From contig PNNU01000170.1 in the NCBI GenBank assembly GCA_013824385.1, positions 1 to 7,190 on the forward strand: a DNA stretch of 7,190 bases, in the 5' to 3' direction. Positions within the stretch are counted from its first letter, which is position 1. Each line of letters begins with the position of its first letter. The DNA comes from Anaerolinea sp. Its GTDB lineage: Bacteria > Chloroflexota > Anaerolineae > Anaerolineales > Anaerolineaceae. Made by a program: the position numbers and the translations under genes. Below, in pieces: positions 1 to 5,693 of this stretch. The notes under the pieces are model-generated. The model was not told the origin of the DNA. It searched no databases and saw only the letters and a list, made by a program, of their open reading frames with translations.

Positions 1-106
1 TAAATCTGTCATAATGGTGATAAATATCCATTAAAATAAGATGAGCAATTCTACCGTAAAAACCGGGAACATTTTCTGTAAGTTATTCGTCTGATTTTGG
101 ACGATT

Positions 107-111
107 AGGAG
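107..111 (+). promoter_or_regulatory. Ribosome binding site of the NBR1-Ig lipoprotein
   Basis: AGGAG lies 6 nt before the ATG at 118, a strong Shine-Dalgarno match that supports this start. A short inverted repeat (TCGTC at 87-91, GACGA at 100-104, 8-nt loop) sits immediately upstream and could form a weak hairpin next to the site; I attach no function to it. No convincing -35/-10 pair is visible in bases 1-117, so the promoter may lie outside the window. Confidence 0.7.
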
Positions 112-117
112 TATCTC

Positions 118-1365
118 ATGAAGGCGATATATATAAAAATTATTACGGTTATTTTGATCTTTGGGATATTTCTAACAGCCTGCAACGTATCCATGTCACC
201 CACGGAAGAAGTTGATCCAAGACAAGAGGGTACTGCCATGTGGGCGACTGTTTCAACACGGCTTACTCAAATTGCAGTTGGTACTCTTATCGCCGAAGCC
301 ACCAAAATTGCTTTATATACCGCAACCCCCACCGTCACAGAAACCCCGACCATAACAGTGACGCCCACCATAACGTCCACACCCACTTCAATTTTTACTT
401 TCACCCCGTCCGCCACCAATACACCTCTGTTCACATCAACGCCTGTGACACCTACACCAACCAAGACTAACACACCCAATCCGACCCCATGCAATCAGGC
501 GACTTTTGTAGCTGATGTGACCATCCCTGAAAATGCCTCTTTAACTGCGGGTCAAAGCTTCATTAAAACCTGGCGGATTAAGAATTCCGGTTCTTGTGAT
601 TGGACTACGGCATATTCAGTCAATTTTACGACCGGTAATTCTTTAAGTGCACCATCTTCAGTACCATTTTCGAAAACCGTTAAACCTGGTGAAACAATTG
701 ACCTAAATGTGTCAATGATTGCACCAAGCAGTATTGGCGATTTTACTTCCAATTGGATGCTCTCTGGTCCTAACGCAAGTTCATTTGGAGTGGGAAATGC
801 ACCCGGTACTGCCTTAATTGTCAAAATTAAAGTAACCAGTATTCCACCTAATCATGATCCATTTGTAGTTTATGATTTTGTCGCAAATTATTGTGCAGGT
901 CAATGGCGGACGAATGCTGCTTATATAACCTGCCCCACCGTTGGTTATGATTTTAAGAATGGAACAATTGCACGTACTTATGCCCCAATCCTTGAAAACG
1001 GTATTCCAGATGACGAAGGGACATTGATAACCATCCCTTCAATAGGCGGAGATGGGTTTATACAGGGGCAATTTCCATCTTTCCTGGTTCATTCCGGCGA
1101 TCATTTTAAAGCATCCTTACTCTGTACTGACAATTCGCCTAACTGTTCAGTCACTTTTGAATTACTCTACAAGGTAAATGGCACGGAAACTGTAACGTCA
1201 TTAGGAACCTGGGATAAAAATGAAGATAATTCAATCATCCCGGTTGATATTGATCTATCGGCATTGGATGGGCAATCTCTCATTTTCTTTTTAAGGGTCT
1301 CAAGCAAGTCAGACTCCACAGATGATTTTGCCCAGTGGATGGCGGTTCGTATAACCCATCCTTAA
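118..1365 (+). CDS. Lipoprotein with Thr/Pro stalk and NBR1-type Ig-like domain
   Basis: This 415-residue protein is predicted to be exported and lipid-anchored. A short basic N-terminus and hydrophobic helix (residues 4-20) end in the lipobox LTAC, with Cys22 as the lipidated residue. Residues about 69-124 are a low-complexity Thr/Pro stalk typical of surface proteins. Residues about 126-240 match the NBR1 central (Ig-like, FW) domain: the W152-x-I-x-N156-x-G-S-C160-x-W162 signature is present, followed by the beta-rich 'KPGETIDL' and 'SNWML' segments. Residues about 248-415 form a second domain with two close Cys pairs (259/272 and 336/343, possible disulfides), a GDxF motif near 327 and a late 'AQWMAVRI' strand. 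I recall this domain beside NBR1-Ig in other Anaerolineae proteins but know no function for it. Eukaryotic NBR1 Ig domains bind autophagy partners; the bacterial role is not established. A ligand-binding or adhesive surface role is inference. Confidence 0.85.
   Translation: MKAIYIKIITVILIFGIFLTACNVSMSPTEEVDPRQEGTAMWATVSTRLTQIAVGTLIAEATKIALYTATPTVTETPTITVTPTITSTPTSIFTFTPSATNTPLFTSTPVTPTPTKTNTPNPTPCNQATFVADVTIPENASLTAGQSFIKTWRIKNSGSCDWTTAYSVNFTTGNSLSAPSSVPFSKTVKPGETIDLNVSMIAPSSIGDFTSNWMLSGPNASSFGVGNAPGTALIVKIKVTSIPPNHDPFVVYDFVANYCAGQWRTNAAYITCPTVGYDFKNGTIARTYAPILENGIPDDEGTLITIPSIGGDGFIQGQFPSFLVHSGDHFKASLLCTDNSPNCSVTFELLYKVNGTETVTSLGTWDKNEDNSIIPVDIDLSALDGQSLIFFLRVSSKSDSTDDFAQWMAVRITHP
322..489 (+). 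repeat. Thr/Pro low-complexity linker coding region
   Basis: This stretch encodes residues about 69-124 of the lipoprotein, an irregular series of TPT, TPTIT and TPTPT units. The DNA is rich in ACC/ACA/CCC codons without an exact period. Its likely role is an extended, possibly O-glycosylated stalk lifting the Ig-like domain off the membrane. Confidence 0.7.
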
Positions 1366-1391
1366 CCTTGCTGATTTGAGAATAAATAAAT

Positions 1392-1414
1392 GCGCGATTT
1401 GTTGAATTTCGCGC
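1392..1414. repeat. Short inverted repeat in the 1366-1479 gap
   Basis: GCGCGA (1392-1397) and TCGCGC (1409-1414) form a 6-bp inverted repeat around an 11-nt AT-rich loop. No T-tract follows, so it does not read as an intrinsic terminator. TATACT (1415-1420) and TAGAAT (1420-1425) directly downstream resemble -10 boxes but lack a good -35 at the right distance. It could be an operator-promoter region for the next gene or simply chance. The rest of the gap holds only the ribosome binding site at 1467-1471. Confidence 0.25.
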
Positions 1415-1466
1415 TATACTAGAATCTCACGGAGCGTTTGTCTCTGTGTGGTTATAGAAGACGGAC

Positions 1467-1471
1467 AGGAG
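1467..1471 (+). promoter_or_regulatory. Ribosome binding site fixing the start at 1480
   Basis: AGGAG lies 8 nt before the ATG at 1480. The reading frame is open back to a TTG at 1438 and has a GTG at 1471, but neither has a suitable Shine-Dalgarno. The extra 14 residues would also put arginines and a cysteine ahead of an otherwise normal signal peptide. The ATG at 1480 is preferred. Confidence 0.7.
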
Positions 1472-1479
1472 TGGAAAAA

Positions 1480-2721
1480 ATGTCAATTTCAAATATCGGG
1501 AATTTTGTCTTTCAAAAAAAAGCAATCAGAACCTTTGTGATTATATCCATGGTTTTGGTAATGCTCCTGGCAGGGTATACCCCTGGTTCAGCCACAGGAA
1601 CCCCATCTACGACTATTGTTTCAGTCAATAAAGATGTTAGTGTCACGATTTCGGGGGTCAACTTCCCTGCTGACCAAACTTTTACTGTGCGCATGGGTGC
1701 TTTTGGCACTCTTGGAGTAGGTGGAACAGTTGTCGGCACCAAGGAACCATCCTCCAGCACATCATTTACTGCCACTTACAATATTCCAGCTTCATTAGTG
1801 GGTGCTTCAAAAATTGCCATCCGCTTTGACAGCCCACAAGGCTATTATGCCTATGATTGGTTTGTCAACAACCCCACTGCTGCAACAGCTACCACCGGTC
1901 CGACTGCAACCACTGGACCCACAAAAACACCTGGCCCTACAAAAACACCCGGACCGACCAATACTCCCGGTCCCAGCCCCACGCCCAAACCAACCTCATC
2001 TTATACCGGCCCCATCCCCACCATCAGTATTGTTGGAGTTCAACAAGGTGTAAATGTCTCCATAGTGACCAAAGACTATCCTGCCGGTCAAACTTTTACC
2101 GTACGTATTGGTGAATATGGAACTCTTGGAATCGGTGGAACCGTTGTCGGTACTTTGAATTCTGGAGCTGGCGGAGTAATTACACAAAGCTTTAACATCC
2201 CTGCTGCATTGGCAAGCCGCGCAAAACTTTCCATTCGTCTCGACAGTAATCTTGGATATTACAGCTATGATTGGTTCAACAACAATGCTTCCTTTGGCAC
2301 AACTGCCGCGACTGCAACAATGACAGCTACTGCTGGCCCAACTGCAACACTGGCTGCAACTGCAACGCCAGGCGGACCGACCGCTACCCCATCCGCAACC
2401 CCAACAGCAGGCCCTACTTCCAGTGTTCCTGTTGCAGGCTATGTCGGCATTCCTACTTTTTCAATCTCTTCAGTCGTAAAAGACCAGAGTGTGACCATTT
2501 CAGCCGTGAACTTCCCACCCGGACAAGTCTTTACCGTGCGCATGGGCGCCTTTGGAACAATGGGTATCGGTGGAACAACTATCGCCACCTATAATTCAGG
2601 TGCAGGCGGCAGCTTTACCGCCACTTATCCCATCCCCGCTGTTTTGGCCGGAGGCTCCAAAATTGCCATTCGATTAGAAACCGGATATTATTACGCTTAT
2701 AACTGGTTCTGGAACAATTAA
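1480..2721 (+). CDS. Secreted protein with three ~90-residue repeat domains on Thr/Pro linkers
   Basis: This 413-residue protein starts with an N-terminal signal peptide (basic residues, then a hydrophobic run at about 18-33 and a small-residue cleavage region near 35-40). It has no lipobox Cys, and the mature part has no Cys at all. Three homologous domains follow at residues about 42-131, 179-269 and 324-413, separated by Thr/Pro/Gly/Ala-rich linkers (132-178 and 270-323). Each domain shows the same landmarks in order: a Val/Ile-rich first strand, 'NFP' or 'DYP' then xxQxFTVR, a GxxGTxGxGGT turn, an 'IPAxL' segment, a KIAIR-like strand, and a closing YYxYxWFxNN motif. The protein ends exactly at the third copy of that motif, so it is complete and has no C-terminal anchor. 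Predicted all-beta, extracellular. I do not recognise a named family or function; similar repeats occur, as I recall, in Anaerolineae surface proteins. A lipoprotein gene follows 5 nt later, probably in the same operon. Confidence 0.8.
   Translation: MSISNIGNFVFQKKAIRTFVIISMVLVMLLAGYTPGSATGTPSTTIVSVNKDVSVTISGVNFPADQTFTVRMGAFGTLGVGGTVVGTKEPSSSTSFTATYNIPASLVGASKIAIRFDSPQGYYAYDWFVNNPTAATATTGPTATTGPTKTPGPTKTPGPTNTPGPSPTPKPTSSYTGPIPTISIVGVQQGVNVSIVTKDYPAGQTFTVRIGEYGTLGIGGTVVGTLNSGAGGVITQSFNIPAALASRAKLSIRLDSNLGYYSYDWFNNNASFGTTAATATMTATAGPTATLAATATPGGPTATPSATPTAGPTSSVPVAGYVGIPTFSISSVVKDQSVTISAVNFPPGQVFTVRMGAFGTMGIGGTTIATYNSGAGGSFTATYPIPAVLAGGSKIAIRLETGYYYAYNWFWNN
1603..2718 (+). repeat. Three diverged copies of a ~270-bp domain repeat
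   Basis: Unit 1 is 1603-1872, unit 2 is 2014-2286 and unit 3 is 2449-2718, each encoding one domain of the secreted protein. Units 1 and 3 look closest to each other: both encode VNFP and the VRMGAFGT block, whereas unit 2 has DYP and VRIGEYGT. Synonymous positions differ freely between copies, so the duplication is old and kept by protein-level selection, not a recent DNA amplification. Confidence 0.8.
1921..1974 (+). repeat. 18-bp tandem repeat encoding TKTPGP, three copies
   Basis: Three in-frame 18-bp units start at 1921, 1939 and 1957 and encode TKTPGP, TKTPGP and TNTPGP. Units 1 and 2 differ at only three bases, all at codon third positions. The array lies inside the first Thr/Pro linker, where gain or loss of a unit would keep frame and only change linker length. 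Confidence 0.75.
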
Positions 2722-2726
2722 TTATT

Positions 2727-3191
2727 TTGAAAAATTTACATCGACGCCATTTCATCTTCGCTCTATTTCTCCTGTTGGGGTTGTTTATGCTGAGTTCCTG
2801 TCAGCTGAAGAACATCCCACAGGAGAGTTTGATTACCAACACTCCTGAGTTACAACAGGTTACTCCTTCAGTTACTGAAAACCAGTACCCTTCCACTCCA
2901 GAAGAGGTCATCAAGGCTTTTTTGATTTCCTATCCAACAGATCAAATTTATGCGGTTCAATTTCTATCACCCTCATACGTGAGTACACTTGACGCTGTCT
3001 CGGCATCCAAATTACTGCCAGCATCCGGAGACATTAGTGGATTCATCATTGAAAAGGGCGATACAAGCGCAGAATCTGCAAAGAGCGAAATTCTGACGAA
3101 CATCGCTTTTGAAAGCATGAGCAGTGAGGTTCTATTTAACCTCGAAATTGTAGATGGTCGCTGGGTAATCTATAAAATTTCAGCAAAATGA
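2727..3191 (+). CDS. Small lipoprotein, possible NTF2-like C-terminal domain
   Basis: This 154-residue protein is probably anchored to the membrane by a lipid. The TTG start at 2727 is followed by a basic stretch (KNLHRRH), a hydrophobic helix at residues 9-22 and the lipobox LSSC with Cys25. That complete lipoprotein signal is the main reason for accepting a TTG start with no strong Shine-Dalgarno; the first in-frame ATG lies inside the signal helix and would destroy it. The start is 5 nt after the stop of the repeat-domain gene, so translation is probably coupled. Residues about 26-50 are a Ser/Thr/Gln-rich spacer. From about 56 on, a 'TPEEVIKAFL' helix, an 'AVQFLSPSYV' segment and a closing 'EIVDGRWVIYKI' strand resemble small NTF2-like lipoproteins such as DUF4878 types. 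That assignment rests on pattern only, and no function can be given. Confidence 0.75.
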   Translation: MKNLHRRHFIFALFLLLGLFMLSSCQLKNIPQESLITNTPELQQVTPSVTENQYPSTPEEVIKAFLISYPTDQIYAVQFLSPSYVSTLDAVSASKLLPASGDISGFIIEKGDTSAESAKSEILTNIAFESMSSEVLFNLEIVDGRWVIYKISAK

Positions 3192-3213
3192 ACAGAAACA
3201 TTACTGGGGGAGC

Positions 3214-3242
3214 TTGCTTTTGGTAAAGTTAATGTATATAAT
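3214..3242 (+). promoter_or_regulatory. Sigma70-like promoter upstream of the cyclase pair
   Basis: TTGCTT (3214-3219) and a perfect TATAAT (3237-3242) are separated by 17 bp, the optimal spacing; the surrounding 3230-3250 stretch is very AT-rich. Transcription would begin near 3249, leaving a leader of about 120 nt before the ATG at 3369. The -35 matches TTGACA only in its first three bases. Confidence 0.55.
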
Positions 3243-3270
3243 AATTTAAAGAATTGTAACATTTGTTTCC

Positions 3271-3316
3271 GCCTTTTTTTCCATCGAGTCAAAACCTCGG
3301 ATTTGAAAAAAATGGC
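3271..3316 (+). other. Possible hairpin in the leader of the cyclase mRNA
   Basis: GCC plus seven T (3271-3280) pairs with seven A (3306-3312) and GGC (3314-3316), with one bulged T at 3313. Inside it CGAG (3285-3288) pairs with CTCG (3296-3299) around a 7-nt loop. The whole element sits between the predicted promoter and the first cyclase. It lacks the arrangement of an intrinsic terminator on this strand and shows no motif I recognise from c-di-GMP riboswitches. The U-A core is weak, so this could be chance. Confidence 0.3.
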
Positions 3317-3368
3317 TTCTGATTCCCATGGAAGTCTGGGGTGGATTTTCTAACTTTTCAAGGGTTAA

Positions 3369-4460
3369 ATGGATAAGTCGCAATTGTTGCTTGAAAAGAT
3401 GGATTTACCTCGAACGAAAAATTATCGCTTTTCGGTCATCATGAAGAATTTCTCACTGATTAGTTTAATTTGTATTTTCTTATATGCAGTATTTTTTGCC
3501 GTGCTTTCGGTATGGCAGATGGTGCTGATTTGCGGCGTTTGTGCAGTTCTTTGGATCGGCATACTTTTTATTAATCATCGAGGGATGATCCAGGCGGCTT
3601 TTCTGATAGGTGTTTTAAATTCGGCCGTTTTTGCATTATTAACCACCTGGCTGTTAGGCTGGTCCTCTGGCTTTTTCTTTATGGCGTTACTGATCATTCC
3701 CATTATCTTCCACAATTCCTATTGGAACCAGATTCTTAAAAACACGCTGGCTTTTGCCATTTTGGCAATCATCATAGGATTATTTATTCTTTCCTGGCAG
3801 CAAGCCTCATTGTGGATAATGGAAGATAATCTCTTAAGGATACTGGCTATCATTAATTTAACCATAACAGTGGTGGTATTGGCGATTACTGGTCATTATT
3901 TTGAAACCTCTGCCGCGGATGCTGAAAAAGCCTTAATTCAGGCTAACAAAAAATTGGCAAGTATGGCGACCACAGATCCTGTTACAAACCTGGTGAACCG
4001 GCGTATTATCCTAAGCCGAATAGAGCAAGAAAAGAACCGTATGGAAAGAGGTAGTAAACCATTTACACTAATCATGGTGGATGTGGATAATTTTAAGCAA
4101 GTCAATGATGAATACGGTCATTCAGGCGGCGATTATGTACTGGTGAATTTAGCCGAAGCAATTAGCCTTACTTTACGCAAACAAGATGAAGTGGCAAGAT
4201 GGGGCGGCGACGAGTTTCTGATTATGCTGCCTGAAACGGATTTGGAAGGTGGCGTAATCGTAGCCGAGAAAATTCGAACGAAAATCATTGAAACACCCTT
4301 CATTTATCGAGAGTTGGAAATCCCCGTTACCATAACACTCGGAGTTGGAGTTTGTGAACCTGGCAGCGGGGTTGGAAGCTGCATCCGTAAAGCTGATCAA
4401 GCATTATATGCTGGAAAACAAGCCGGTAAAAACAGGGTGGGAATTATACAAGAACGGTAA
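3369..4460 (+). CDS. Membrane diguanylate cyclase (GGDEF), first of a tandem pair
   Basis: This 363-residue protein should make cyclic di-GMP from two GTP at the inner face of the membrane. Residues about 28-178 form roughly six transmembrane helices (near 28-48, 51-68, 74-95, 99-115, 125-143 and 157-176), with only short loops and therefore no sizable external domain. A helical linker (about 180-200) leads into a GGDEF domain starting at D203 (DPVTNLVNRR). The active site GGDEF is at 279-283, with the metal-binding Asp238 in VDVDNFK, substrate-side Asn246 and Asp255 in the GHSGGD loop. The product-inhibition site RxxD is intact (Arg270, Asp273), five residues before GGDEF. All catalytic residues are present, so an active, feedback-inhibited enzyme is expected. 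The start ATG has a weak AGGG (3361-3364) 4 nt upstream. The signal sensed by the membrane part is unknown. The paralogue follows 28 nt downstream. Confidence 0.92.
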   Translation: MDKSQLLLEKMDLPRTKNYRFSVIMKNFSLISLICIFLYAVFFAVLSVWQMVLICGVCAVLWIGILFINHRGMIQAAFLIGVLNSAVFALLTTWLLGWSSGFFFMALLIIPIIFHNSYWNQILKNTLAFAILAIIIGLFILSWQQASLWIMEDNLLRILAIINLTITVVVLAITGHYFETSAADAEKALIQANKKLASMATTDPVTNLVNRRIILSRIEQEKNRMERGSKPFTLIMVDVDNFKQVNDEYGHSGGDYVLVNLAEAISLTLRKQDEVARWGGDEFLIMLPETDLEGGVIVAEKIRTKIIETPFIYRELEIPVTITLGVGVCEPGSGVGSCIRKADQALYAGKQAGKNRVGIIQER

Positions 4461-4477
4461 TGCTTTATTGTTCTTCA

Positions 4478-4482
4478 GAGGG
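4478..4482 (+). promoter_or_regulatory. Ribosome binding site of the second cyclase
   Basis: GAGGG lies 6 nt before the ATG at 4489. The frame is open upstream as far as a TTG at 4345 within the first cyclase, but those 48 extra codons overlap the end of that gene, have no matching site and encode nothing cyclase-like. The ATG at 4489 is the start. Confidence 0.7.
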
Positions 4483-4488
4483 CAAATC

Positions 4489-5625
4489 ATGACCGAGAAT
4501 AATGGTTCAGAGCCAGATCAACATGAAGGGAATATTCATAAGCAAAATTTTTCACGTTTAATGCAATTACTTTCATTAACGATGGCCGCAATATCCACTA
4601 TCATGATTCTGGTGTTGGTCATCATGAATGCCCGCCTGGATCTCATTATTTATGTGATCTCTACGATTATTGTTCTTTTTCTTATTTATTTTGTTTTTCG
4701 ATCTGATCATATTACAGCAGGTTTTCATGGACTGGTTTATATCACCTGTTTAAATTGTTTGATTGGAAACACCGTAATTGGTTGGCGCAGCGGTATTTTT
4801 GTCCTGTTTTTATTGTTGATTCCAGTAATCCTTTATAACCCAATATTACAAAAGACCCATAAGTTTATTCTTGGGATAATCTTTGGACTTATTTTTCTCT
4901 CGACAATTATTCTGAGTTTCGTTTTGGCCCCGTTGCTTCGGTTTAGTACTTTTCAACTTCAACTCATGAACAGTATTAATGTGATTGTGACTTTTGTTGT
5001 TCTCGCTGGAGTTTCTTTCATGGAAATTCGGAACTCGAATAAGGTTGCAATCCGATTAATTGAAGTGAACAACAAACTGGCCTATCATGCCAGTCGAGAT
5101 TCTTTAACCAATCTTTTAAATCGCAGAACCATGAACCAATATATCCAAATGGAATACGTGCGCTCAAAGCGTTCGGGCAAGGCATTTGGCCTGATAATGG
5201 CTGACGTGGATGATTTTAAGCAAGTGAATGACAATCATGGCCACGCGGCAGGTGATCTGGTGCTAATCGAACTTGCGGGATTACTTTCTGCCACGTTAAG
5301 GAAACAGGATTCAATTGCCAGATGGGGCGGAGAAGAATTTTTAATCCTGCTGCCTGAAACGGAATTTGAGGGCGTGCAGACCGCAGCGGAAAAAGTGAGA
5401 GATTTGGTCGCTCACAGCAGCATCCCATATCAAGGACATGATATCCAAATTACCCTGTCAATTGGTGGGGTAGTTTGTGAACGTGAAGCGAACTGGGATG
5501 ACTGTATAAAAATTGCCGACCGGGCATTGTATTACGGTAAAACGCACGGCAAGAATCTGGCGGTTTTTGCTAAAGGGGAACAATATTGTATTCTGGGGTA
5601 TTCCAATTCAGGTTTTAGCCAATAA
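4489..5625 (+). CDS. Membrane diguanylate cyclase (GGEEF), second of a tandem pair
   Basis: This 378-residue protein has the same architecture as its upstream neighbour: a hydrophilic N-terminal tail (1-25), about six membrane helices (near 29-47, 51-70, 78-97, 102-117, 126-147 and 160-178), a helical linker, and a GGDEF-family domain from D204. The active-site motif is GGEEF (280-284), a normal active variant. Metal-binding Asp239 (ADVDDFK), Asn247 and Asp256 are present, as is the inhibitory RxxD (Arg271, Asp274). The membrane parts of the two proteins share a GWxSGxF segment followed by an LLxIP motif and an Asn (residues about 98-117 in both), so they arose by duplication and probably sense related signals. 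A tail of about 18 residues after the cyclase fold (from about 361) is absent in the first copy. The gene is 28 nt after the first cyclase, with no promoter between, so co-transcription is likely. Confidence 0.92.
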   Translation: MTENNGSEPDQHEGNIHKQNFSRLMQLLSLTMAAISTIMILVLVIMNARLDLIIYVISTIIVLFLIYFVFRSDHITAGFHGLVYITCLNCLIGNTVIGWRSGIFVLFLLLIPVILYNPILQKTHKFILGIIFGLIFLSTIILSFVLAPLLRFSTFQLQLMNSINVIVTFVVLAGVSFMEIRNSNKVAIRLIEVNNKLAYHASRDSLTNLLNRRTMNQYIQMEYVRSKRSGKAFGLIMADVDDFKQVNDNHGHAAGDLVLIELAGLLSATLRKQDSIARWGGEEFLILLPETEFEGVQTAAEKVRDLVAHSSIPYQGHDIQITLSIGGVVCEREANWDDCIKIADRALYYGKTHGKNLAVFAKGEQYCILGYSNSGFSQ

Positions 5626-5652
5626 TCAAACGAGCTTTACAATATTACAAAC

Positions 5653-5664
5653 TATTGGCCAATA
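5653..5664. repeat. Perfect 12-bp palindrome in the convergent gap
   Basis: TATTGGCCAATA is self-complementary over 12 bp in the 68-nt gap between the second cyclase and elp3. A partial copy of its right half (GCCAATAA, 5618-5625) overlaps the cyclase stop codon, and a 10-bp palindrome CAAGGCCTTG lies at 5682-5691. With no loop and no T-tract these are poor terminators; protein binding or chance are equally possible. I see no clear terminator for either gene. Confidence 0.35.
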
Positions 5665-5693
5665 AAGTGCTAATTATTATGCAAGGCCTTGGA

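Noticed and set aside
1438..1479. TTG start for the repeat-domain protein.
   Set aside because: No Shine-Dalgarno at that point and an atypical N-terminus; the ATG at 1480 has AGGAG at 8 nt and gives a normal signal peptide.
1873..2448. CRISPR-like or mobile repeat suggested by the repetitive DNA at 1873-2013 and 2287-2448.
   Set aside because: The repeats are in-frame Thr/Pro linker codons inside one intact gene, with no spacer structure or terminal inverted repeats.
3243..3368. c-di-GMP (GEMM) riboswitch before the cyclases.
   Set aside because: The conserved GEMM core blocks, such as GACGCAAAG, are absent; only generic hairpins are seen.
4345..4488. Upstream extension of the second cyclase to a TTG at 4345 (48 extra residues).
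   Set aside because: It overlaps the C-terminal coding part of the first cyclase in another frame, lacks a ribosome binding site and adds no family sequence; the ATG at 4489 has a good site.
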